Shown here piece after piece: positions 16,778 to 25,009 of a DNA stretch of 64,000 bases. The first letter of the stretch is position 1. Each line of letters begins with the position of its first letter. The translations under genes were made by a program, and so were the position numbers. Source of the DNA: Bin87 sp965116565 (GTDB lineage Bacteria; Chloroflexota; Dehalococcoidia; Lucifugimonadales; UBA3495); assembly GCA_965116565.1 (NCBI GenBank), contig OZ220699.1:2356001-2420000 (forward strand), written 5' to 3'. The notes beneath the pieces were generated by a model. That model was not told the origin of the DNA. It did no database searches and was given only the letters and a program-made list of their open reading frames with translations.

Positions 16778-17641
16778 GTGAACGCCGTAGAAACTTGGGC
16801 CGAAATGGTCAGGGTGGAACACGCTCAATCTGACCGGATGCGTGGACCGCGGCCCACCGATCACTGGTCGCGAGATGCGCGGGCGTTCAAGGCGGACCCC
16901 CATCGTCAGGGTGACGCCGTGGTCGAAAGTCTCCGCTCGCGTCTGATCCCGGGCGAAACCCTTCTGGACGTCGGTGCCGGCGGCGGGCGTTTGGCGCTCC
17001 CTTTGGCCCTCACCTGTAGCGCGGTCACCGCAGTGGAGCCGTCGGCCAGCATGTGCGCCGTCCTCCGTGAGACCGCCCGGGAATACAGCATTGAGAACGT
17101 CTCGATTGTGGAGGCTGGCTGGCCCGAGGCCTCGGTGGAACCCGCCGATGTTGTTCTCTGCAGCCATGTGGTTTACGTCATCGAAAACATCGAGCCTTTC
17201 GTCCGCAAGATGGACACTCACGCCCGCCGGCGGGTGTTGGCCGTTGTGTTCGAGGCTCCGCCCCAATCGCAGATCTACCCACTCTGGGAACAGGTTCACG
17301 GCGAGAAACGCCAAACACTGCCCAGCCTGCCCCAGTTCCTCCCCGTCCTCGAGGAGATGGGAATCCACCCGGAGGTCGCCGAATTAGAGCGGCAATCGCC
17401 CATGGGCTTCGCCAGCTTCGAGGATGCTCTGGATTCGATCGCCCGCCGTATCTACGTCAACCCCGAAACCCCCGCCATGGACCGGCTTCAGCGCGCGTTG
17501 GGGGCCTCGCTGAGTGAGCGGGACGGCCTTTGGCGAATCGAGGGAGCCCAACCCTTGCGCCCCTGCATCGTCTCCTGGGAGCCCCACGATGCCTCGGGAA
17601 TCCGGACGCGGTCTGCAGCCTCACCTGTTCCTGACGCGTGA
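16778..17641 (+). CDS. class I SAM-dependent methyltransferase
   Basis: A 287-residue methyltransferase. Motif I is LLDVGAGGGRLALPLAL (about residues 66-82), followed by AVEPSASM (motif II) and ADVVLCSHVVYVIENIEPFV (motifs III/IV), the layout of small-molecule Methyltransf_11/25 enzymes. The start is GTG 16778 because GGAGG lies 8 nt upstream; in-frame codons further upstream overlap the promoter. The substrate is unknown. The 3' end overlaps the convergent HsdR-N-like gene by 21 nt. Confidence 0.88.
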   Translation: MNAVETWAEMVRVEHAQSDRMRGPRPTDHWSRDARAFKADPHRQGDAVVESLRSRLIPGETLLDVGAGGGRLALPLALTCSAVTAVEPSASMCAVLRETAREYSIENVSIVEAGWPEASVEPADVVLCSHVVYVIENIEPFVRKMDTHARRRVLAVVFEAPPQSQIYPLWEQVHGEKRQTLPSLPQFLPVLEEMGIHPEVAELERQSPMGFASFEDALDSIARRIYVNPETPAMDRLQRALGASLSERDGLWRIEGAQPLRPCIVSWEPHDASGIRTRSAASPVPDA

Positions 17642-18142
17642 ACCGTCATAGCTCCACCATTGCTCTTTCCCGATCCATCTGTACAGAACCTCGGCGATGT
17701 AGCCGGGATGATCCTCACCTTCAGGGTCTATCGAGATAACCTCGACCCGCTTGTCTTGGAATACTCTGAAATTGCGGCTGAGGTCGTAAATTTCCCACGA
17801 CGCACCGCGAATCAATACGCCGACGCCGTAGTTCAGTCCTCTCAACCGTTCCTGCAACCTGGCCCGGGCGGATCCGGTGCGCACGTAGGAATTTTGGATG
17901 AGAATGTATATCGCGACCTCGCCGTCGTCGTCGAACAGCGCGTAGTCTATCTTGCCGCGCCTGCCCAAATCGAAATCAGGTTCGCATTCGCTGATTACCC
18001 ACGTCCTCCAACCCAGTGCCCAGAGGATGGGGTCGATCAGCCCGTATCGCATCAATAGTTCATGCGGTACGTCCATGCTTGCGTAATCTGGAGCGGTTTC
18101 GCACACACTCCGAACCGCCCTCTCAACTTGGGCTACGCTCAT
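17621..18142 (-). CDS. HsdR-N-like PD-(D/E)XK protein, active site lost
   Basis: A 173-residue stand-alone relative of the N-terminal nuclease domain of type I restriction HsdR subunits. It aligns along its length with the protein encoded at 38697-39245: both have the opening LLMRYGLIDPIL/VSRYLLIDPVL, GKIDYALFD/RKADYVLFD and a C-terminal Trp-Trp. In this copy the catalytic strand reads AIYILIQNS where the paralogue has VVIEAKALS, so the Glu and Lys of the ExK motif are Leu and Gln. It is therefore probably not a nuclease and may only bind nucleic acid or a partner. No methylase or specificity subunit is nearby. Confidence 0.75.
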   Translation of the reverse strand: MSVAQVERAVRSVCETAPDYASMDVPHELLMRYGLIDPILWALGWRTWVISECEPDFDLGRRGKIDYALFDDDGEVAIYILIQNSYVRTGSARARLQERLRGLNYGVGVLIRGASWEIYDLSRNFRVFQDKRVEVISIDPEGEDHPGYIAEVLYRWIGKEQWWSYDGSRVRNR

Positions 18143-18752
18143 CGTGTTTCCTTCCCAATTTATCGACTTGTCCGACCGGGCTTATGTGCCGATCAGGAAG
18201 CGCCTCACCCGCAGGTTTCCTCTAGCGCTTGATGGTCTGCAGGTAGGATCGCCGCCAGGGCCGTCTCCTGCGGGACCGTGCCCCATTCGATGCGTTACCT
18301 TTATGCCGATACCTGCCACGTTGGTTTCTCGGGCGGCGGCCGCCACCATTTTACAAGAAACAATATGACAAAGCTGTGTCTAAACAGCACAATAAATATG
18401 ACAATAGATAACGATGGATCGGTCTGAGTTCCTCCAGTTGCATTTGATATGTCGCAGCAGCGCCGGTTCCGCGACTCAAAAGCCGGGCCACTCGAATATG
18501 TTGTAAACTGAGCGCCGATTCGCGCTTTGCCGGCATGCCTGTTTATGTAACACGCCCCGCTGAGTGGTGCCTGACCACAGGATGCGACGGTAGCCCGCGA
18601 GAACAATATGCCAGACATATAACAAACTATAACAATTCCATCACATAGCATCACATTGCTCTCTGATGCGAGAGTGCTATTGGGGACGGCTCGTTTGCTA
18701 TAACGGCTCTTGTCGGCGAGGCCATCCCCCTGGCTTGCGATGGAGGCAAACT
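18143..18752 (+). other. 610-bp gene-free, AT-richer spacer upstream of the sensor-regulator gene
   Basis: I see no convincing gene here on either strand. Base composition falls to about 40-45% GC between 18350 and 18660. An inverted pair GCATCA/TGATGC (about 18647 and 18663) and CTCTC/GAGAG (about 18660-18675) sit about 80-100 bp before the start codon. An extended -10 TGcTATAAC lies at 18696-18704, giving a leader of about 45 nt with GGAGG before ATG 18753. Confidence 0.5.
18696..18704 (+). promoter_or_regulatory. extended -10 promoter of the sensor-regulator gene
   Basis: TGcTATAAC matches an extended -10 element. The ATG is 49 nt downstream and has GGAGG at the right distance. No strong -35. 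Confidence 0.4.
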
Positions 18753-21155
18753 ATGAGCGATCACTCTCCGATTGGATCGGACACCGGAAGGCTGCGGCAA
18801 CGATTGACGGCTTTGGCTCAGGCGAGTTTGCGTCTGAACGAAAGTCTTGAACTCGAAAATGTCCTTCAGGAGGTTTTGGACTGCGCCCGGTCCCTTACCG
18901 GAGCCACCTACGGCATCTTCGTTTTGGTCGACGCCGAATTTCGGTTGCTGCATTTGCTTTGGTCCGGGATAGAAGGGGCGGCGAGCCAGGACCTGAGCAA
19001 ATTTCACCGGGGCCAACTGATTTGCCAATACATTTCCGGTCTCCGGAAACCCGTGCGAATCGACGATTTCGAGGCGAATCTGCTCGCGTCGAGTTTAGCT
19101 GTGGAAGATGTGCCCATTCCGGTCCGGCCCGACATGCCGTTCCTGGCGGCTCCAATCATCCACCGGGGGCAGAACATAGGAGGGATTTGTCTGGGCGACA
19201 CGGATACCGGGAGCAAGTTCACCCTGGAAGATGAGGAGATCCTGACCATGTTCGCCTCCCAGGCCGCGCTGGTGATCACCAACGCCCAGCGGTACCAGGA
19301 AGAGCAGCAGGCAAGGGCCGACTTGGAAGCCCTGATCGACACCTCTCCGGTCGGCGTATTGGTCTTCGACTTGGTTGACGGCAGGATCGTGTCCTACAAC
19401 CGGGAGGTCAGGAGGATTGGCAATGTCCTGACCAGCCCGGACACCACGTTCGAGGAAATCCTTAATATGCTGACGATCCGTCGCGGCGACGGCAGGGAAC
19501 TGTCTTTGGAGGAATTTCCCGTTGCTGAGACGCTCCGTGCCGGCGATGCCGTCCGGTTGGAAGAGATGATCTTTCGGACTCCGGATGGTCGCAGCGTCAC
19601 CGTGATGGTGAACGCCACGCCGATCAGGTCCGAGGACGGTGCCATGAGGTCTTTCGTGGTCACCCTGCAGGACATGACGCCCATCGAAGACCTCGAACGT
19701 CAACGCGCCGAATTCCTTGGCATGGTTAGCCACGAGTTGCGAATGCCGCTGACGTCCATTAAGGGTTCGGTTGATACCCTTTTGGAATCTGGGACCGAGT
19801 TGGACCCGGCCGAGGTCCGGCAGTTCTGCCGCATCATCCGCGACCAGACGGACCGCATGCGCTATATGATCGTCGACCTGCTTGATGCCGCGCGCATCGA
19901 GACCGGCACGCTCAGCGTGACTCCGGAGCCGGTTGATGTCTTGACCATGGTGGACGAGGCCCGACGCAGGTTCTCCACTGGGGGAGCCCGGCACTCGCTC
20001 GAGATCGATCTACCGTTGAATCTGCCAATGGTCATGGCGGACCAGCGGCGCATCGTCCAGGTTCTGAACAACCTGCTCACCAACGCTGCCGTGTCCTCCC
20101 GCGAAGCGCCCGTCATCCTGGTCTCAGCCGAACAGGAGGAGTTCCATGTGGCGATTTCCGTGACCGACTATGGCCACGGGGTGTCAGCGGAACGCGCCTC
20201 CCACTTGTTCCGTAAATTCTTCGATGCGGAAACCGAGGACGGGCCACAATCCCACGGCGGCGCCGGGCTGGGCCTTGCGATTTGCAGGGGCATTGTGGAA
20301 GCCCATGGCGGTCGTATCTGGGTGGAGAGCGAAGGCTTGGGATACGGTTCCAGGTTCACATTCACGGTGCCTATAGCCGAGCCCACCGATTGGGTCCCTT
20401 CATCTGCCATCGCCCCGGTAGCGGTATACTCCCAGTCTGAACACGCGGAGGCATCGATCCTGGTGGTGGACGATGATCCGCAAACCTTGCGCACCGTTCG
20501 CGAGTCGTTGTCGGGTACCGGCTATGCCGTCATCGTTACCGGTGATCCGTCCGAAGCCCTCAACATGATCAGGACGTCGCGACCGGACCTGGCGATCCTG
20601 GATCTGGTTCTGCCCGACGGCGACGGAATACAGTTGATGCGGGAGATGAAAGCCATAACGGATCTCCCGGTCATATTCCTGTCCGCTTACGGGCAGGACC
20701 AGGTGATCGCACAGGCTTTCGAGGCCGGGGCCGCCGACTACGTGACCAAACCGTTCTCATCTACGGAACTGGTGGCCCGGATCAGAGCGGAACTGCGCCG
20801 TGTGGCCGGTCCCCCGGCCAGACCCACTGGCGCCGTCGCCCTCGGGGCCCTGGAAATCGATTACGACAACCGGGATGTTCGCCTGGATGGGAAGCCTGTG
20901 GACCTCACCGCCACTGAGTTCGGCTTGATTCGGGAACTCTCCGCAGCCAATGGGGAGGCGCTCAGCTACCGGCAACTGTTGCGTCAGGCTTGGCCGCACG
21001 CCCATTCCAACGACCCGCGGGTGGTGCGTACCCACATGGGACGACTGCGCCGTAAGCTCGGCGACACCGGGCAGCATCCAACCTACATCCTCACCGAACC
21101 TCGCGTGGGTTACCGCATGGCTCAGGCCATGACTCCCCTGCAGCCCCCCGACTGA
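18753..21155 (+). CDS. one-polypeptide two-component system: GAF-PAS-HisKA-HATPase-REC-winged helix
   Basis: An 800-residue protein that joins a complete sensor kinase to a complete OmpR/PhoB-type response regulator. Order: GAF (about 20-180), PAS (about 190-310), HisKA with H327 in FLGMVSHELRMPLTS, HATPase with N-box NNLLTNAA (439-446) and GGAGLGLAI G-box (502-510). Then a linker, receiver with D617 in ILDLVLPDGDG and K666 in TKPFS, and a C-terminal wHTH (about 695-790; VVRTHMGRLRRKLGD, VGYRM). There are no membrane segments, so the GAF/PAS part senses a cytosolic or diffusible signal. Start ATG 18753 is set by GGAGG 6 nt upstream. Ordinary hybrid kinases lack the DNA-binding domain. A terminator follows the gene, so it is monocistronic. 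Targets are unknown. Confidence 0.95.
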   Translation: MSDHSPIGSDTGRLRQRLTALAQASLRLNESLELENVLQEVLDCARSLTGATYGIFVLVDAEFRLLHLLWSGIEGAASQDLSKFHRGQLICQYISGLRKPVRIDDFEANLLASSLAVEDVPIPVRPDMPFLAAPIIHRGQNIGGICLGDTDTGSKFTLEDEEILTMFASQAALVITNAQRYQEEQQARADLEALIDTSPVGVLVFDLVDGRIVSYNREVRRIGNVLTSPDTTFEEILNMLTIRRGDGRELSLEEFPVAETLRAGDAVRLEEMIFRTPDGRSVTVMVNATPIRSEDGAMRSFVVTLQDMTPIEDLERQRAEFLGMVSHELRMPLTSIKGSVDTLLESGTELDPAEVRQFCRIIRDQTDRMRYMIVDLLDAARIETGTLSVTPEPVDVLTMVDEARRRFSTGGARHSLEIDLPLNLPMVMADQRRIVQVLNNLLTNAAVSSREAPVILVSAEQEEFHVAISVTDYGHGVSAERASHLFRKFFDAETEDGPQSHGGAGLGLAICRGIVEAHGGRIWVESEGLGYGSRFTFTVPIAEPTDWVPSSAIAPVAVYSQSEHAEASILVVDDDPQTLRTVRESLSGTGYAVIVTGDPSEALNMIRTSRPDLAILDLVLPDGDGIQLMREMKAITDLPVIFLSAYGQDQVIAQAFEAGAADYVTKPFSSTELVARIRAELRRVAGPPARPTGAVALGALEIDYDNRDVRLDGKPVDLTATEFGLIRELSAANGEALSYRQLLRQAWPHAHSNDPRVVRTHMGRLRRKLGDTGQHPTYILTEPRVGYRMAQAMTPLQPPD

Positions 21156-21190
21156 TCGGCGCTCCCAACCCAACCAGCTGGACGAAAAAA

Positions 21191-21240
21191 GCCCGTCCCT
21201 ACTCAAATCCGAGTAGGAACGGGCCGATTTTCGTGCTTTT
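21191..21240 (+). terminator. rho-independent-type terminator after the sensor-regulator gene
   Basis: A 14-bp stem (21191-21204 with 21211-21224, one mismatch) closes a 6-nt loop, preceded by a run of A and followed by cgattttcgtgctttt. Because of the flanking A and T runs it could serve both the sensor-regulator gene and, on the minus strand, the trxA-selC transcript. Confidence 0.8.
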
Positions 21241-21252
21241 CCAGTTAGATAT

Positions 21253-21349
21253 TGGCGGGAGCGCGAGGGAGTCGAACCCACCTACCCCGCTCGTCACGAG
21301 GCATAACGGATTTGAAGTCCGCAAGAGCCACCGGGCCCCATCCACTCCC
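21253..21349 (-). tRNA. selC: tRNA-Sec (anticodon UCA)
   Basis: Read on the minus strand, this 97-nt element folds as a selenocysteine tRNA. It has an acceptor GGGAG.../...CTCCC followed by G73 and an encoded CCA, and a six-base-pair D stem with a four-base loop (CGGT). The anticodon arm GCGGA-CTTCAAA-TCCGT carries UCA, followed by a long variable arm, and the T loop is TTCGACT. Length, G73, long D stem and long variable arm separate it from serine tRNA or a plain opal suppressor. The T stem has one T-T mismatch, and the eighth acceptor pair is G-G. It lies 12 bp downstream of trxA on the same strand. Confidence 0.9.
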
Positions 21350-21360
21350 GCAAGGTGGGC

Positions 21361-21690
21361 CTAGCTGCCCAAAACCGCGTCGATCTTGCGCTTCAACGCC
21401 GGCTTCGGCTGCGCGCCCACGACCTGGTCCACCGGCTGGCCGTCCTTGAAGAAAATCAGCGCCGGAATGCTGCGGATGCCATAGCGGGCCGCAATGTCGG
21501 GGTCGCTGTCCACGTCCAGCTTGGCAACGTTCAACTTGCCTTCGTACTCCAGCGCCAGGTCGTGCACCGCCGGCGCGATCATCTTGCAGGGCCCGCACCA
21601 TTCGGCCCAGAAGTCCACCATCACCGGCAGGTCCGAGTCCATCACATTGCTCTGCCAGTTTTCGCCGTTTACGTCCATCGGTTCGGGCAT
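21361..21690 (-). CDS. trxA: thioredoxin
   Basis: A 109-residue classical thioredoxin with the active site VDFWAEWCGPCKMIAP (Trp-Cys-Gly-Pro-Cys, about residues 25-40), the cis-proline loop RSIPALIFF (about 71) and a final glycine-rich turn. It is a general cytosolic disulfide reductant. ATG 21690 is chosen over ATG 21705 because GGGAGG lies 7 nt before it. The gene is first in a transcript that continues into selC. Cysteines are standard; there is no in-frame UGA. Confidence 0.97.
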   Translation of the reverse strand: MPEPMDVNGENWQSNVMDSDLPVMVDFWAEWCGPCKMIAPAVHDLALEYEGKLNVAKLDVDSDPDIAARYGIRSIPALIFFKDGQPVDQVVGAQPKPALKRKIDAVLGS

Positions 21691-21773
21691 TTCGAATCCT
21701 CCCATATGTGCTCTGTCGCCCTACGGATGGACCGTTACTTGCAAGTCATCTCCGGGGCTTTCGTACCAGCAAT

Positions 21774-21800
21774 ATTATACCCCGGCCTGTACACGGTCAA
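21774..21800 (-). promoter_or_regulatory. trxA promoter
   Basis: On the minus strand TATAAT (21774-21779) has TTGACC 15 bp upstream (21795-21800). The predicted leader to ATG 21690 is about 75-80 nt. The spacing is short, but both hexamers are near consensus. Confidence 0.5.
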
Positions 21801-21864
21801 CAAAACGCGCGCGTCACCGCGACCCGCCCGCCCGTTCCGCAAGACTGTATCCACTCTCAGGTGG

Positions 21865-21870
21865 TAGTAT
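21865..21870 (+). promoter_or_regulatory. -10 box 7 nt before the methyltransferase-Maf ATG
   Basis: TAGTAT is followed by gttttgc and ATG 21878. Normal -10 spacing places transcription start at or next to the ATG, implying a leaderless mRNA. The alternative ATG 21869 overlaps the -10 box. Confidence 0.5.
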
Positions 21871-21877
21871 GTTTTGC

Positions 21878-23764
21878 ATGTCTTCAACCGCCTCCGCCAT
21901 CGCCGCTCCGCCCCTGGAACGGGGCGACGTCATCGAACTCGACCTGCTCTCATGGGGACGGTTGGGCGAGGCTATGGCTGCCCACGACGGACGCGATGTC
22001 TTTGTGTTCGGCGGAATCCCCGGTGAGCGCGTGGTGGCCGAAGTCGTGGCCATCCGCCGCAGGTACGTCGCCGCCCAGGTGATCAACGTCATCTCGCCGT
22101 CCGACGACCGCGTTGACCCCCCTTGCTCTTATTTTGGACAGTGCACGGGATGCCAGTGGCAGCACCTTTCGTACCCGGCACAGCTCTCCGCCAAAAGCGC
22201 CATCGTGGCAGACGCGTTGGAGCGGATCGGAAATTTCCACCTCCCGACCGTCCTCGACGCCCTGCCGTCTCCCCAACCTCTCGGGTACCGCAACCATGCG
22301 CGATTCAACATCTGGCGTTCCACCGGGACTCTCGGGTTCACCCACCGCGAACGCCGGCGGTTCGTCCGCGTGGACCGCTGCATGCTGATGAACGAGCGCA
22401 CCAACGAGTTGCTGGCCCAACTCCAGGATCGTTGCGCCGAAACCACCGCTCTCTCCATCCGCGCCTCCGACGCCACCGGCGGCTACCTCATCCAACCCAC
22501 TCTGAAAAACCCCGACGTACCCATACCCACCGGACAGAAGCGCTACCGCGAACGCGTCAACGGCCGCGAATTCTGGGTCGCCTCACCCTCCTTTTTCCAA
22601 GTCAACGTCGATCAGGCCGGCAAGCTCGCTGAACTGGCAGTCGACGCCCTCGGCCTTTCCGGTAGCGAAACCGTCGTCGATGCCTACGCCGGCGTCGGCG
22701 CGTTTTCCGTCCTCCTCGCTCCCCACGCCGCCCGAATCATCGGGATCGAGGAATCGACGGCCGCCGTCGCTGATGCTGAAGCAAACGCCGCCGGACTCCC
22801 CAACGTCGAGTTCATCACCGGCAAGGTGGAGGACGTCCTGCCGTCCCTCGATGTAATTCCCGATGCGGTAATTCTCGACCCCTCGCGCGCCGGTTGTCAG
22901 CCCACCGTCCTCGAATCACTCCTCCAACTCGCTCCGCCGCGCATTGCCTACGTGTCCTGCAACCCCCAGACTCTCGCCCGTGATCTGGCCGTGCTGTCGC
23001 GCCGTTATCGCGTCGAGTCCGTCCGGCCCGTCGACATGTTCCCCCAGACCCACCACGTGGAGTGCCTCGCGTCTTTGAGCCTCAAACCTGCCAACGCCGA
23101 AATCGTGCTGGCGTCGGCGTCTCCCCGCCGCCGCGCCCTGCTCTCCGACTTGGGGATCCAATTCCGCATCGCCCCGTCCAACATCCCCGAGGACCCCGAA
23201 CCATGCGAAACTCCCGAGCAGATGGTACGGCGCCTGTCCCGCGAAAAGGCGCTGGCCGTGGCTCATCAGGAGCAAGCCAACTCCGGATACTATGTCGCCG
23301 CCGACAGCACCGTGGTCCTCGACGGCGAATCCATCGCCAAGCCCGCCGACGCTGATGAAGCTCGCGATATGCTCATGCGGCTTCGCGGCACCGCCCACCA
23401 GGTCACCACCGGCATAACCGTGTACGACGCCGCCACTCGGCGGTGCCTCACCGAGTCCCACACCGCCGACGTGTTGATGCGCGAATTCACCGACGCCGAG
23501 ATGGAGCAGTCCATCGCCAGCGGCACCCCCATGGACAAGGCCGGAGCCTACGCCATCCAGGATGACGAGTTCCGCCCGGCATCGCTCCAGCATGGCTGCT
23601 ATTCCAACGTGATGGGCCTGCCCGCCTGCCGCGTGGTGGAGATCCTGGGCGACATGGGATGCCCGCTGCCCGACTACGCAGGCATGGCCGTGCCCCCCGG
23701 TTGCACCTTGCCCTGCCCGTTGAACCCGCCGCCTGACGACTCCGGCGAGGCTGCTGGCGCATGA
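21878..23764 (+). CDS. RNA m5U methyltransferase (RlmD/RumA-like) fused to a Maf nucleotide pyrophosphatase
   Basis: About 628 residues in one uninterrupted frame. Residues 1-400 form a TrmA/RlmD-type enzyme: TRAM domain, four cysteines for a [4Fe-4S] cluster (CSYFGQCTGC plus a later Cys in VDRCMLM), SAM motif VVDAYAGVGAFSVLL (about 266), LDPSRAG, catalytic Cys in YVSCNPQTLARDL (about 361) and the general base Glu in HHVECLASL. After only about six linker residues a full Maf domain follows: EIVLASASPRRRALL (about 408), VAADSTVVLDG with the catalytic Asp (about 476) and DKAGAYAIQDD (about 553). Maf enzymes hydrolyse dTTP/UTP and modified NTPs such as m5UTP. The stop overlaps the tatB start (ATGA). 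Start uncertainty: ATG 21869 or 21878. Confidence 0.93.
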   Translation: MSSTASAIAAPPLERGDVIELDLLSWGRLGEAMAAHDGRDVFVFGGIPGERVVAEVVAIRRRYVAAQVINVISPSDDRVDPPCSYFGQCTGCQWQHLSYPAQLSAKSAIVADALERIGNFHLPTVLDALPSPQPLGYRNHARFNIWRSTGTLGFTHRERRRFVRVDRCMLMNERTNELLAQLQDRCAETTALSIRASDATGGYLIQPTLKNPDVPIPTGQKRYRERVNGREFWVASPSFFQVNVDQAGKLAELAVDALGLSGSETVVDAYAGVGAFSVLLAPHAARIIGIEESTAAVADAEANAAGLPNVEFITGKVEDVLPSLDVIPDAVILDPSRAGCQPTVLESLLQLAPPRIAYVSCNPQTLARDLAVLSRRYRVESVRPVDMFPQTHHVECLASLSLKPANAEIVLASASPRRRALLSDLGIQFRIAPSNIPEDPEPCETPEQMVRRLSREKALAVAHQEQANSGYYVAADSTVVLDGESIAKPADADEARDMLMRLRGTAHQVTTGITVYDAATRRCLTESHTADVLMREFTDAEMEQSIASGTPMDKAGAYAIQDDEFRPASLQHGCYSNVMGLPACRVVEILGDMGCPLPDYAGMAVPPGCTLPCPLNPPPDDSGEAAGA

Positions 23765-24099
23765 ACGTTTTCGGCATCGGCGGTTTGGAACTGCTCGTCA
23801 TCCTGCTGGTGGCGTTCGTTGCCCTCGGCCCCGGCAAGACCATCGATACCGCCCGCACCATCGGCCGCGTGGTTCGCGAGGCTCGTAGCACCTTCAACGA
23901 CATCATGGACGCGGCGTCACTATCTGACGACGACTCAAGTGCCCGTCGCGGCCCAACGAATCCGCCCAACAGCGCCGGGAACCCGAGCCAGCCGCCCTCC
24001 GATCCGTTGCCCATGCCTTCGCACCTGCAGGAACCGGCGGACCGGGAAGCGTCTCAACCGGACGGCAGTGATCCGACTCCACCCTCCAATCAACGATGA
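23761..24099 (+). CDS. tatB: TatA/TatB-family twin-arginine translocase subunit, TatB-like
   Basis: A 112-residue membrane protein: short N-terminal helix GIGGLELLVILLVAFVALGP (residues 5-24, with the Glu typical of TatB/TatA), an amphipathic helix (RTIGRVVREARSTFNDIMD) and a long Pro/Ser-rich polar tail. The ELLVILLVAFVALGPGK pattern and tail length favour TatB. ATG overlaps the stop of the methyltransferase-Maf gene, and its own stop overlaps tatC, so all three are translationally coupled. With TatC it would form the receptor for folded twin-arginine substrates. Confidence 0.88.
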   Translation: MNVFGIGGLELLVILLVAFVALGPGKTIDTARTIGRVVREARSTFNDIMDAASLSDDDSSARRGPTNPPNSAGNPSQPPSDPLPMPSHLQEPADREASQPDGSDPTPPSNQR

Positions 24100-24995
24100 T
24101 TGCCGACATCCTGTCCCGCTGGGAACAGTTCGGCGACTGGCGCCTCGCCGTAGTCGCCGGATTCGTCGCTCTGCTCGTGGTGACCGCAGCGGCCTCCTAC
24201 GTCCTCTCCCGACGCCGTGCCCAGGCCGAACCCGTCGGCAACGGCTCCGAATCCATGCCTTTGCGCGAGCACTTCCGCGAACTGCGCTCTCGCGTCCTCG
24301 TCTCCATGATTGCCTTGCTGGTTGGCTCGGCGGTCTGTTTCTATTTCTACGAGGAAATCCTCAACCTGCTGATCACGCCCGCCCGCAGGGTCGCCGGGGA
24401 CGATGTTTCCATAATCTACACCGAGGTCACGGAGCTCCTCAGCACCACGGTCAAGGTATCCCTGCTCGGTGGGCTCGTCCTGGCGTTGCCCGTCATCCTG
24501 TACCACGCCGTTCGATTCGTAGCGCCCGGCCTTACACCCAGGGAACGACGCATCCTGTTCTCGTTCCTGCCCGCCGCCCTCCTGGCATTCGTTGCGGGTA
24601 TGGCGTTCGGCTATTTCGTGATGATACCGCCGGCCTTGAGGTTCCTGCTCACCTTCGGTGGCGACGTGGCGGAGCCGCTGATCCGCATCAGCAACATCGT
24701 CAACATCATGATCAGGCTCCTCTTCTGGTTGGGAATAGCCTTCGAGACGCCGTTGGTGATGTACGTCCTGGCTGTGCTGGGAATCGTGAGTGCCCGCGGG
24801 TTCAGCCGGTTCCGACGCCTGTGGTTCGTGGTTTCCTTCATCATCGCGGCCGCCATCACGCCGACCATCGACCCTCTGAACCAGGCCATTGTCGCCGGGC
24901 CGTTGATCGTTCTCTATGAACTCGGCGTCATCTTGGCCCGCATCGCTGGCCGTCGTTCCTCCACCGCGTTGAACGCCGAACCGGCCAGCGAGTAG
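24096..24995 (+). CDS. tatC: twin-arginine translocase subunit TatC, with extra N-terminal helix
   Basis: A 299-residue polytopic membrane protein. The TatC core starts at MPLREHFRELRSRVLVSM (about residue 54) and contains TEVTELLSTTVKVSLLGGLVLALP split across helix 2, FVAPGLTPRERR, and the helix-4/5 segment WLGIAFETPLVMYVLAVLG. Upstream of the core is an additional hydrophobic segment (about 18-38) and a charged linker, giving seven predicted membrane spans, not six. The long start (ATG 24096) overlaps the tatB stop; ATG 24255 would give a canonical TatC, so the extension needs checking. Core of the Tat export receptor. Confidence 0.93.
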   Translation: MIADILSRWEQFGDWRLAVVAGFVALLVVTAAASYVLSRRRAQAEPVGNGSESMPLREHFRELRSRVLVSMIALLVGSAVCFYFYEEILNLLITPARRVAGDDVSIIYTEVTELLSTTVKVSLLGGLVLALPVILYHAVRFVAPGLTPRERRILFSFLPAALLAFVAGMAFGYFVMIPPALRFLLTFGGDVAEPLIRISNIVNIMIRLLFWLGIAFETPLVMYVLAVLGIVSARGFSRFRRLWFVVSFIIAAAITPTIDPLNQAIVAGPLIVLYELGVILARIAGRRSSTALNAEPASE

Positions 24996-25009
24996 CCGGC
25001 GCAAAAAAT

